Shown here: piece by piece, positions 12,426 to 23,264 of the stretch
How the letters are laid out: every line of letters starts with the position of its first letter
Numbering within the stretch: position 1 is the first letter of the stretch
NCBI GenBank assembly: GCA_026874595.1
Contig: CM049313.1
Span: forward strand, 65,106,159 to 65,170,158
Direction: 5' to 3'
Source of the DNA: Sipunculus nudus
Lineage: Eukaryota > Annelida > Sipuncula > Golfingiida > Sipunculidae
DNA length: 64,000 nucleotides
Made by a program: the position numbers and the translations under genes
Notes under the pieces: generated by a model
The model's input: the letters and a program-made list of their open reading frames with translations, nothing else
Told to the model about the DNA's origin: nothing
Database searches by the model: none

Positions 12426-12659
12426 CAGGGGCGTCAATATGGGGGGGGGGGGGGGTTGGGCAAGGGGGGGATGGTCAATGTAATAATCCCCCCCTCACAC
12501 TTTTCAGAGAATAATATTATAATATTGCAAATTATATATATTAATAAATAGAATTAAAGACTGGATCCATTTACTAAAAAATGTTATATCTAAAACTTGC
12601 TTAGAATTTACAAAATAACTTATTTTCTGAAACATTATAATTATTTGAAACATGATTAG

Positions 12660-12699
<40 letters not shown>

Positions 12700-12830
12700 A
12701 TTATATATATGTATAAATATATGTATATATATATAGTTGAATATGTCATTCAGAGCTGAAAAAGGTATATATACTTATATGCGTATGCAAAGTCATCCCC
12801 CCCACCCTGGAAGAAAAATTGACGCCACTG
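12426..12830. mobile_element. hAT-like MITE of 405 bp inserted in a (GA)n tract
   Basis: The left end CAGGGGCGTCAAT (12426) and the right end ATTGACGCCACTG (ending 12830) are inverted copies with one mismatch. The (GA)n tract at 12399-12425 resumes at 12831-12842, and the 8 flanking bases match 7 of 8. The inside has a long G run, GATGGTCAATGTAAT and a TA-rich core, with no coding potential. Related copies lie at about 33600-33988 (inverted) and from 38232. Confidence 0.75.
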
Positions 12831-13633
12831 GGAGAGAGAGAGAAGGGGAGGGTTCCAAGTAAAAGCTCACATCTTCCGTTCTATATCCAGTTTCCCTTAT
12901 TGAAATGTATGCAGATACAAAGCAGAAATTCAAAATTACGGTGTAAATTTTAATCTGGGATGTTGGTGACGCAAATATACGTACACAGGAGATCGAGGTT
13001 CTATTTAAAGTAAAAAAATATATAACCAGAGATTAATTTATAGATGGCATTGTAGGGGGTTATATATTACATTGCAGTATACATAAAATTCTTACGTATG
13101 TTTATGGGACTCGCGCGGTTTTGTGTCATACAAGATTTAAATGGAAATCAAAATTACATTGATAATATAGTTTGGAAAATAGTCAAGTTGCCTTCTTTAA
13201 TTTTATGATATATGAGAAGAACTTGCACTGTCTGGCGACTAGCGATCTCCACAAGATTCAAAGCATAGGCAGCAGTAAATTTATTTATAAGATCATCTGA
13301 TTTCACGTGATTTATAAGTTTCATATTCGTCTGGTGTATAAGACGATTCTGTGATATCGTATATAGTCAGGGGAGTATATCACCGGTTAACGATATGTAG
13401 GCAGTACATGTATATATAAATATTATGCTTTATAGCTAGATTTTCACAATGTTTATATACCTAGGTGAGCAGCCTTATATAGTATTCAACAGGAACATGT
13501 TTAATCCAATACGGCAGAAGAGTCCATTTACTTTTTATCTGACAAGCAGATAAAACTCCCAATGGATGTTACCGCTTCCATTTTTTATGCTCTCTTATCT
13601 TATTCTTAATCTAAGTTTATATATAGATATGAA

Positions 13634-13638
<5 letters not shown>

Positions 13639-13706
<68 letters not shown>
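13639..13706. repeat. (TA)n microsatellite
   Basis: About 68 bp of TA dinucleotides abutting the SINE fragment to its right. It may have grown from the SINE 3' tail. Confidence 0.95.
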
Positions 13707-13708
<2 letters not shown>

Positions 13709-13737
13709 TGTGGAGTTCTCATTCGGCTCAGGACAAC

Positions 13738-13835
13738 CTGACACGGCGGTAGCCTTCGCTTTCTATCATATTATTTTTGTATCCCGGAGTCACCCAGGCC
13801 CAGTATCTACCGCACCTGCGGGTCCGGGTTGTGTG
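13738..13835 (-). mobile_element. SINE 3' fragment
   Basis: It shares CGGTAGC, TATCTACCGCACCTGC and GGTCC-GGGTGTGT blocks with the 3' part of the SINE copy at 62667-62985, in the same orientation and likewise next to a (TA)n tract. The tRNA-like head is missing, as expected for 5' truncation. Confidence 0.65.
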
Positions 13836-14099
13836 TGTGCGAACACTTTAGTGATAATGAAAAGCAAAGGCCTAAAACATGGAGAGATAAACATGTATAA
13901 CATCATGCACCTGACGTATATTCAGCCATTTGTTATTGTTATTTGCCTTTTTGCTTTATAGTGATATACTGCCTTCTCGGTCAAAACCCTTCCCCGGTGA
14001 CATTTTCATTCAACATCAAAAACCTAATGCTAACATATGTTATGCTATATATGGCTGCTTAATTCGAGGAAATTATGTACTGCGATTGCCTTTTTTGTT

Positions 14100-14370
14100 C
14101 GCAGGGGTTTCAATGTCGCGAAACTAAATTTTCGCAAAAATTAAACTTCGTTTATAAATGGTCACATCATCGAAGGCAAGTCGATAGGAAAAAGATTTTT
14201 TACAAATGATGTCAATTATTTATTTACATAATATAATTATTGCATGTAATAATGGATATGCGCTGTGTCGATAATTGAATGATGAGACCGCGAAAGTTAA
14301 AACTTTTGCGAATCAATGAAACAGTGAAAATCTCAAAATTTTAACCTCGCGAATATAATACCAAAAGAAA
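14100..14370. repeat. CGCGAAA-type dispersed repeat remnants
   Basis: Words such as GTCGCGAAACTAAATTTTCGC (14114-14134) and CCTCGCGAATAT recur here and again at 17560-17620, 17820-17890, 18950 and 19290-19370. They look like fragments of one or more MITE families, but I cannot fix element boundaries. Confidence 0.4.
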
Positions 14371-15064
14371 AAAAAATTCATAGTATTGATTATCGGCGAG
14401 GTTCAGATATAGACTATCGAAAAAAATGTGTTTATGAAAAGGATGTCCGTAAAATATATCTAAATAAAACCCTGGAAGAATAACCTTGGTGGAGCGATAA
14501 AAGAAAAAAGTGTTGCAATGTATCTCCTCACCATCACATATGAAGAGAGTTACAGTGACCTCAGGTCATTTGAGGAGTTCGTCGTATTCGAGAATAAATA
14601 AATTTAAATTGAATAGATCAGTTTGGACCGAATAATATATAATAAAAATTTTGGCCAGGTACGGATGGTGAAGCCCATGACAGCTTGCCCTTTGAATGGT
14701 TCTCGTACTATAAATTTTTTCATCAGAAACTTTAAACGTTCGATATGCACAGGAATCAGTTGTCACAACTATCAAAATTTCAATATCTCCAAAATACACT
14801 TAAGTGTATTTATTAGATGAAATGACATTACACATAGATTCCTAAATCATGGTGTGTCGTTTGAAAAAATACGGGATAAACATGTATTTTAATTTCCAAT
14901 CTCAACAAAGACGAGGAAAGCCAAGCAAGTTGTCTTAATTCACTTAATAGGCTTTAATTACATTGTCATCCTCTAACAAATCCTCCGTACAATTTGTACA
15001 TGATTTTCGGATGAGGAATAATCTATCAACGATACCTTGTTTTTCACACAGTTTATGAAATTTG

Positions 15065-15360
15065 TATATTTAATACCGGTTCTTGTAGGAGTCAGTAATC
15101 GTATCAAATAAAATCAAAAGCACCAGTAATCGTATCGAATTATATCACAGGCACCACTGATTGTATCGAATAACATCATTGTTATCAATAATTTTATCGT
15201 AATAACATAAGTGTCATCAATTAGTGTACTAAAAATAACATTAGTGTCATCAATTATTGTATCAAATAACATAAGTGTCATCAATTATTTCATCAAATAA
15301 CATCAGGTTCGTCAACAATCGTATTGAATACATACATAAGATACATCAATATTCGTATTC
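15065..15360. repeat. ~30-bp minisatellite, about nine diverged units
   Basis: The unit is approximately GTGTCATCAATTATTGTATC followed by AAATAACATA. Successive units begin with CACCAGTAATCGTATC, then GCACCACTGATTGTATC, then several GTGTCATCAATTA forms. Units are AT-rich and diverged, with the cleanest period between 15190 and 15300. Confidence 0.75.
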
Positions 15361-15399
15361 ATACTGATAAGACCCACTGATCATTGCACTGGACCTCTT

Positions 15400-18300
15400 A
15401 CACGAATTAATATCTCTATATAATCGAGCCTATGATATATAATTAGTTATGTAACTATGTGATATCTCTGCCGTAAAAAAAACTCCTGTTTTAGTAGGCA
15501 CAACTTTTGCGTATTATCTTGTCATTAGAGTATTGATGTAAAATGAACATTCATCTAAAATGCCAGTCATGATTTTATAAAATCATTATATTAATTCATA
15601 ATCCCATTTACACTCGTTCACCGAACCGGGATGCGATAACCCATCAAAGCAATGAATCGATAATCGCTGAGAGAAATAAGAAAGAAAAAATAAAACCAAC
15701 TAGTTAAAACTGTTTTCACTTCAGCGAAATAATGAACATATATAAAAATTAAACTTTTTCATTTATAGAATCCGATAATAATTTCAATTTAGATTCCACT
15801 TATCCAATATGGGTCAGTACCTGTGGATTAAATGTCAAACAAACGTGTGTGTATTCTTCATGCCACCTTTATTAATGAAGTCTTCAGGGGACAGCTGAGC
15901 CAGGCGATCTTGTAGCTTGTCTTGGTCGTCGCCGTGTCAAAGGCTGTTTTCTGCCAATTACTCTGGGCTTTTCTTTGTATGCCTCGCGGCAGCTGAAATA
16001 ATCGATACACGGGTTTCTAGTTGGCTAACACCTAGGTTTATACGAGGTAGTTTCACTGGACATAAATCAACAATCATCGCTTTCTAGGGATTTTATTTTT
16101 CTTTGGTACTAACGTTTCTGGAAGCGAGTTGAGGTTGTTATGTTTAATTCAAAAATGAGAGAAAACATTAAAGCTTCATGCTCTTATAAAATAAACCCTA
16201 ACAGGAGCCTGTAGTATTTGAAAGTTTTGTAAACATAGCAACAGGAATCGTTAATGCAAAATATGCGAGTAATAGCCACTCCCTCTTTTTTTAAATAGCA
16301 CCATAACGCCCTCATTGTCCGGTGTAACTGGTTTTACAGGACCAATGTCGCCTTTATTACCTGTTTAGGGTGAGTCATTACACTACCTGAATGTCTTTCC
16401 GAGGGATTATAAAGGCCCTCTGTTAAATTTATCTCTATTTCTTTGGCGTGGCCAAATAACTGTCACGTCGTTCTGTCCTGTCAGTCTTTGTTGAATAAAG
16501 AGCGATAAATGCTGTCTGTTTTCAACAGGCATAATTAATGTGACACGATTTGACATTTGTGCAATTTCCACCATGAAAACCTACACGTTGAACAATGTAT
16601 TTACTGAAGTCAAATATAACATTTTTGAGGGGCTCATTCACCTATCTGACCTTTATAAACTAAAGGTAATCTCTTAGAGCTTTCATAAAAATAGACCACA
16701 CATTTTGTTTTGTTTATATCAACGTGTTTATAATATGTGGGGCCTGCCAAAATAATAAAATCAAAGTCAACAAAGGCATCTGGCATCAATTCAGATAAGC
16801 CAGAGCTTTGAAAATGGCGTTTTGCAATAAGTGACCTTTCTATCTCCGCATATATGCAACCTACCATCTTAGGTTACATCTTTTCCCATTTGTCAACATT
16901 GCTGTGTTAACAAACATGTCATTGGTAAACAAGTTCACACATCCTTCATGAAGGCTTTATAAAAACTGTTCATAACCAGAATTACCCTTAGATCATTAAT
17001 ATATACACAGTGGAAGCAAGAAATCACATATATTTTTTTTTTCAAAAAGTAGGTGAATGGGCACCTTTAAGTTTTTTTGACGCAGTGCCAATAAATAAGT
17101 ACTTTTAATAAATTATCCCCGTGATCCAGTAAAAAACTCTCTGAACTATCGACTACCAACATGTGTAGATATTCTTTTCATAATAACAGTTAATTTCTTT
17201 TGGTAGGAACTTTCAAGTTTCATTTCATTTTTAAACAGTTTTATCTGGGGGAATCAAACGAAAAATACGGCTGCTGTCTAGACGTCATATTAATAACAGA
17301 GGTACTGATTCTGGTCTACGGCACCCCATGCCGCAAAAAAAAATTAAACGTTATGATTGATTTAAAGGTCATTTTGAGCTTTTAATTAAACATTAATCAA
17401 ACATTCTCATATTTCAAATTTCAATAATATTTTTTTAAGTGACAATTATTTTCTTCGGAGATAAATTTAAATGAATAAAGGAGATGTTACATGGAGAAAA
17501 AAAAAACCTACTGTTGAATTGTATTTTTTCTTGAATGTTGTCCTGTCTGATTACTGTCGTTGGATTCATATTCGCGAGGTCAAATTTTCGCGATTTTAAC
17601 CTTTTCAGTGTTTCTGGATGGTTTAGCGACCTCACGATACAGTAAAGTACACATGATATATCCATTATTATAGGAATCATTTTAAAGATAAACACAGACA
17701 ACATCGAGCTTATGATAATTCGTTATGGTTATATATCAATATTTTATCTTCGATGCAGGAGGCATGAAATAACGTTCTAAAGATGCAAATTAGGCAATAC
17801 AATGTAAATGACTATTGAACACGGAGGTCTTTTATTTTCGTGATAGGTTCACTTTCGCGAAAATCGCGAATTAAAAACCTTCGCGAACAAAATGCCAACT
17901 ACAGTATATATGAATCAAGTCAAAGGTAACTTGTTTAATAATCAGTGGCACTGCATGGAGACCAGTACAAACACGGACAAAAGAAGAAGAAGAAAGAGAA
18001 GAAGAAAAAAACCCCGAAATATATCTCTGTTACGTCACTCGGTTTTTATGATAAGTATACATTACCTTAATAGGTCAAAGACATGTCTTTTCATTTTATG
18101 TGTGCTAATGTTTATGTATCCGGACTCGATGGACGAAGTACATGGGGAGCGGAGTAAATAACATCATATTACAACCTCATGCATTGGTATTCAAAAGATT
18201 TGAGGTTTATATTTCTGTTTTTTTTTATTCAATCGATGTTTCCACTTAATATTTCCAGAATGATTCCGAGTTCCCCTCCCCAATATTTAACGACCTAATG

Positions 18301-19490
18301 ACGTGGTCACTCAGATTTTCTTGGTCACTCAAAGTGCGGCAAAGGAGAGATATAATTTCCAATATTGATTATATTCCTTATACTCATTTATCGACCAAAA
18401 TAAAAATGTACTATATCATCTCATCTTTCTTCATTTTTAGATTCTACTCCGAACCATACCTAGTTTTAAAAACATTGTATTCATTTTCTGTTGAATGTAT
18501 CCAGGAAAACTGCTCATATAATCACAGAGAAAAAGGTTACGTCAACGGGACGTCAGTGTTACATTTTCATGGCAGCATAAATTCAATAGAAAGAGAAGTT
18601 AAAATTAAGGAATAATCCCATATTAATCATGGTTTCATGCAAAAAAAAAAAAAAATGGTAAAAATTGGGCTTATATGGAGACAAATGTTTACAAAGAAAC
18701 AATGTTTATATAATAAGCCACACATTAAAGGCTGACTAAAAGTAATGGTTTATTTTGGCAAATCCTGCCAACTACCATTACAAGCTTTCGCTGTGCAGTG
18801 TCCCTTTGCCATCCCGTCAGATGAAACATCGCAAATCATGATGTAAACATTTAATTCATTTTTTTTCTCTTTAGCCCTTATTTGCGTTAACCCATGTAAA
18901 TAAACACACACACAGAATTCTTGGGCATGTTGTGGTCGGCTTTATGTTACGAGGGAAATTATCGCGAAAATAAAACCACCGTGAATGAGGCGCTAAGGTA
19001 ACTCGATGCGGCAACCACATTAACAGCCCATGTACATAATAATAACATACTAATGTGTAATGTTTCAAAGTTTGTATGAAATATACTATCATACTTATCA
19101 TATTGTATGGGTTAAATAGAAAGGGAATTTCACCTCCTTTGATAATCGTTTGGGCATCCTTGATTTGTTATGATTTTGCGGAATATCAATTATATATCAA
19201 ATAAATAATATATTTAATAAATGAAGAAATAATTCATTAACTTTTATAACCTGGGTCTTTTATTCATTGTATTGAGAAAACCACCAAAGACACTATCACG
19301 AAAGATTGGAAAAGCTAAAATCTTGACATCTTAAGCTCGCAAATATGAAGAAAACCACTGTATTTGCTAGAGTGGATGGGAACTGACCGAAGAGGGTCAT
19401 TTTCGGTTAAGAACGTCAAGTATTCTGATGGGTTTATCTCAATGTGCCGATTGATCCATTACCAATTTAAATGTAATATTTCTTTGGTCA
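15400..19490. other. Intergenic, no gene recognised
   Basis: AT-rich with scattered CGCGAAA-type repeat fragments. The ends at 17560-17615 and 17850-17890 are partly inverted relative to each other and could bound a small MITE. Short open frames have no recognisable product. The promoter or upstream noncoding exons of the GPCR may lie in the right part but cannot be recognised. Confidence 0.4.
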
Positions 19491-19497
19491 ATTACAG

Positions 19498-19909
19498 GTC
19501 CGCCGGGAGCAGAAGCGGCTCAAGGTGAATGACGTGTTTGCAGTTTCTTCAACTCTACAAGGAATATACGCCTAGTTATGAGGACAGAACTTATTACAAG
19601 TCCTAATTTGCGAGCTGTTGGATTGCAAACGAGTGAGCCCTCGGGATGGGCTGGAAGCAACCATGACTCTGTGATGACATTATAAATGACACCAAGATGA
19701 CATTGTCAGTCAATTCTAGCGGTCTGCGAAGATCGTCATGACGTGACTATCAGTGTATGATGGAAGTCCCGTGTTTCCGTAACAAACAGTTGCATGGAGC
19801 ATGCATTTTGCTTCGAATCTGGTCTGACCTACCGGGAACACGAGTGCATTAATATGTCACTTTTATTTTGATTCGAAATAAGCTGGCAAATTATTCAGAA
19901 CAAGTCATC
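19498..19909 (+). promoter_or_regulatory. Probable 5' UTR exon part of the GPCR gene
   Basis: A pyrimidine-rich tract followed by CAATTACAG at 19490-19498 is a plausible 3' splice site. From there the sequence runs without an obvious intron into the GPCR start codon. This suggests an upstream noncoding exon outside the recognisable region. Inferred from splice-site likeness only. Confidence 0.35.
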
Positions 19910-21064
19910 ATGGATGAGGATGTTGACGATACCTTCACATACGGCAACAACTCCGTGTTTATGAACCAAACACCTGTGGTTCTGCTTGGGAACTGCAATT
20001 CAAGTCAATCTCAACCGTGTTCGGTGTTTCTTTTCTCCACTCACGCTGTTTTGATGGGATGCTTATCACTGGTGGGAATCGTTGGGAACATGCTGACTAT
20101 AGCAACCCTTTACCGGGATAGTAAAAGGAATCTAACTTCGTTTATGCTCATCGTTCTGGCTGTGTTTGACAATGGCGTCCTGGCATTGACGATACCTGTC
20201 AAGAGTCTGCCCGCCATGTGTTTTTTCCTAGACCTGTCCGGTGTCTGCTGGTATCGCTACCATATATGGCCTTACGTTATGAGGTACGTATTTCCGTTTA
20301 TCCCAACGTGCCATTTTGCGTCTGTTTGGACTATCGTGCTGGTCACTGCTCACAGAACTTTAGCTGTATTAGTACCACATAAAGCGAAACGATACGCCAA
20401 TCTCCAAAGCGTACGCTGGCAAGTATTTGTTTTAACCTGTGTTGCCGTTCTTTTCAATTTACCCCGCTTCTTCGAGTTGGTTGTGACGTCACGGGCATTG
20501 CCTTGCAAACCCTCGCAGTATCTTCCGTCTATCGAGATGGCTGGATTCTACCATAACAAGATGTACCAGATTATCTATAAAAACGTCGCTATGAAAGTAT
20601 TCTTGGATTTCGGACCGCTTATTCTTTTGTCAATATTGACATACCTGCTTATATGTGAACTGCACCGAGCCATCGGTGCCCGCAAAGCCCTGATGCAGGA
20701 CCGCCCAGAGCATAGTCAGCGGTCTAGTGGTGGCGGCGCTCAGCTGACAGTACTTCTCGTGCTTGTAGTTGTAGTATTCTTATGCTGCCAAATTCCCCAT
20801 ACTGTCTACTCTGTGCTCCGTTTGGTGTTACCTCGCTCCAAACAAGGATGCGGAACGATTTATTACTATTTCATGAATATTAGTGACGCGCTGATGATTT
20901 TCAACTCGGCAGTCAATTTTCTTCTCTACTGTGTAGCCGGAAAGCGTTTCAGACAGCAACTGAAATCTTTGTTCTGTCGATACAAGTCTTATAACAGAAG
21001 TTCCATGAAAACCAGTTACTATTCTGGCGGTGGAAGTCCAACCAGAGTTGGAAATCATGTGTAA
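19910..21064 (+). CDS. Class A GPCR, FMRFamide-receptor-like, 384 aa, intronless coding region
   Basis: A seven-transmembrane receptor of the plasma membrane, probably for a neuropeptide. The start is the ATG at 19910 (context ATCATGG); the open frame extends 14 codons upstream but only from a TTG. Residue numbers are from this ATG. The extracellular N-terminus has N-glycosylation sites at N13, N19 and N30. TM1 (about 43-68) has GIVGN with N60. TM2 has LAVFD with D87. C113 before TM3 and C199 in loop 2 can form the usual disulfide. TM5 is about 226-251. TM6 has CCQIP (292-296) where CWxP is usual. TM7 has NSAVNFLLY (332-340), the N-S-x-x-N-F form typical of FMRFamide-receptor-like proteins. 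The DRY motif at the end of TM3 is replaced by AHR (147-149), so basal activity or coupling may differ. The tail is Ser/Tyr-rich. The ligand is not known from sequence, and an orphan peptide receptor is an equal possibility. Confidence 0.9.
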   Translation: MDEDVDDTFTYGNNSVFMNQTPVVLLGNCNSSQSQPCSVFLFSTHAVLMGCLSLVGIVGNMLTIATLYRDSKRNLTSFMLIVLAVFDNGVLALTIPVKSLPAMCFFLDLSGVCWYRYHIWPYVMRYVFPFIPTCHFASVWTIVLVTAHRTLAVLVPHKAKRYANLQSVRWQVFVLTCVAVLFNLPRFFELVVTSRALPCKPSQYLPSIEMAGFYHNKMYQIIYKNVAMKVFLDFGPLILLSILTYLLICELHRAIGARKALMQDRPEHSQRSSGGGAQLTVLLVLVVVVFLCCQIPHTVYSVLRLVLPRSKQGCGTIYYYFMNISDALMIFNSAVNFLLYCVAGKRFRQQLKSLFCRYKSYNRSSMKTSYYSGGGSPTRVGNHV

Positions 21065-21350
21065 CGTGTGAATCAATCATGTATAACACGTGAAAGAATT
21101 ATGTGTAACACGAGAAACGATCACGTGTAATATGTGAAAGAGTCATGTGTAACACGTCTAACAATCATGTGTAATACGTGAAACAACTACGGTAACACGT
21201 CAAGCAAACTTATGTAACAACTCAAACGATCATGTGTAACATGTGAAACAATCCTGTGTAATACGTAAACAATCAATTGTAACACGTGAACCAACAATGT
21301 GTAACACGAGAAACAGCAATGTATAAAACGCGAGAGAATCAGATGAAACA
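21053..21350 (+). repeat. 22-bp minisatellite starting inside the GPCR stop region
   Basis: About thirteen diverged units of roughly AATCATGTGTAACACGTGAAAC run head to tail. The first unit, AATCATGTGTAACGTG, supplies the last codons and the TAA stop of the GPCR (21062-21064). Units repeat the word GTGTAA, so stop triplets recur every 22 bp. Confidence 0.85.
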
Positions 21351-21375
21351 CATGCATCAGTTATGCGGCATTTGT

Positions 21376-22540
21376 TTTTTATTCTTTTTTCATGAATTGA
21401 CAATACATCGTGATTAAAAATGCATATTCCTCGTCAATTATTATGCATGCTTAAAGTGTTCAAGATGTTGCCAAGAGCAAATGTACGGTTGGACACACCC
21501 GGGAGCACTGCATATTGATCTGGTACTGTGACTGCTGGTCCTGTTTAAGGAACTTGCTAGTTACGACACAGTCGTCATTAACGATTCAACTGCACGATTA
21601 CTGCATGAATAAATAATGAAATAATTCGTGGGGCCACGCAGCGGCAAGTCAGACTACGATTCTATTTGTTAATTTACTCTCAAATTCCTTTTTCCAAAAT
21701 ATATGAATTCCACTGGGTTATTGTTCTCAGTTTGTATAAAGAATAAAAAGTTCCCCTGCTTTTATGTCAGCTTCTTGATTGATGATATGTGGTGCTTATA
21801 ATTACAATAACCCTCAAAGACCTAAACACTTAAAGTGAACGCGGGGAAAGAGTATGCAGATTTAAGGGAAAGAGAATTTATTCTCTGCCACCCGAAGCAT
21901 TTGTACTTATTGGTATAAACCAAAAACTGCAAGGGACATCATCTGCAAGTTAATTATAGTAAGTGATTTATCAAAAAGGGCAAACTTCAAAGTACCAACT
22001 AAGAAGAAAGTGGAGATTCATGAAAGTACTGGATAATCGATTTTCTTTCATTGACATTTGCATTAAAAGTTGAATTTTCTTATGGTTAATTTGAAACAAG
22101 AACAATCAGGAATGTAAATTGTGAGGACATTAGAATCGATTCAATTATCGAATCTTTACCTTCGGTTCAATTCTCGATTCAATTCTTAATCAAGTCATAA
22201 ATTTCAGATATTTTAAAAAATAAAAACAATTTTACTAGAACTGATGTCAATTTAATAGATTTCAGCAAATAAAAGATGTGAAATAAAATGAAGCTCTTCC
22301 TCTGTTTTTCGCCGGCATATATGTTTTTATGAGAGGGGAGTGGTCCACCAGCGAACGTTTGAAGTAAATTAGGGCCTCATTCGCGATATAACGCTTCGAC
22401 ATCACTAACAGGTCGATCAAATTTGAGAGCTCACGGAGGACTTCGGACTGAAGCTCCTGACCATTTCGGACTGGAACTTCCCTCATATGGTTGGACTCTC
22501 TGTTGCTTAACATGTCGCACATTTATCTCATAGCCCTTAA
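21376..22540. other. GPCR 3' flank and intergenic DNA
   Basis: AT-rich. An AATAAA-type polyadenylation signal occurs at about 21743 and may end the receptor transcript. Short open frames on both strands have no recognisable product. Confidence 0.4.
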
Positions 22541-22554
22541 GCAAACCCTATATC

Positions 22555-22726
22555 CAGGGGCTGATCCAGGATTTAGGAAAAGGGGGGTCCGACCCAGGAG
22601 GACAAATGAAAACCCTAAAAAAGGTCCTCAGATCTGAAAAAGGGGGTCCAGGCGGCAAAATTTTGTCTGAAGCCCTTAAAAAAACATTGTTTCTGATTAC
22701 CCCCCCCCCCCCCAGGATCGCTTCTG
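22555..22726. mobile_element. Short hAT-like MITE, 172 bp
   Basis: It begins CAGGGGCTGATCCAGG and ends GGATCGCTTCTG, inverted relatives of each other. It is flanked by ATATC on both sides (22550-22554 and 22727-22731). The interior has purine-rich AAAAGGGGG tracts and a C run. A diverged partial relative in inverted orientation lies at about 57203-57345, and a lone right-end-like sequence lies at 25008-25044. Confidence 0.65.
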
Positions 22727-22739
22727 ATATCGGTAACAA

Positions 22740-23228
22740 CTGTTCAACTGTGTTTAAGATAACACCGAGGGATATAGTAATGTAATGTAGCTACAAAGTA
22801 TGAGCATTTGTCTATACATATCATAAAATGACATAGAATATGTTAAAATCTGAATTAAACAAAATAAACTTTTACCATTTGAAGATACCTTGAATTTATG
22901 AGTAGGAACAGTATTTTACAGCGTATGAACATTAATGATCCATAATCCTTTCCATAGTTTAGGAACAATCCCGATTGGCAGTGCTAAATATCCTTTGACG
23001 CCTGGAATGATTTTAACCACGCTTAAGCCACAAAATTATTGACACAAATGCTGACCATACAAAAGAATTCTACTCAACCGTGACAGAGGGCAGGACAATA
23101 ACTATATCGTTAAATTTTGATATTCGATAAAAATATACCCATTTTTTTCCGTCAATGATATATGATGAACAAAAACAACGACATGATAACATCATGTAAA
23201 CCGTTATAGTGTTCGCATAATATTCATC

Positions 23229-23264
<36 letters not shown>

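Noticed and set aside
15065-15360. CRISPR array
   Set aside because: A direct tandem minisatellite without unique spacers, in a eukaryotic genome.
19868-19909. Fourteen extra N-terminal codons for the GPCR
   Set aside because: The extended frame begins at TTG. The first ATG, with a good context, is at 19910.
20828-21076. 82-codon minus-strand frame
   Set aside because: Antisense shadow of the GPCR C-terminus.
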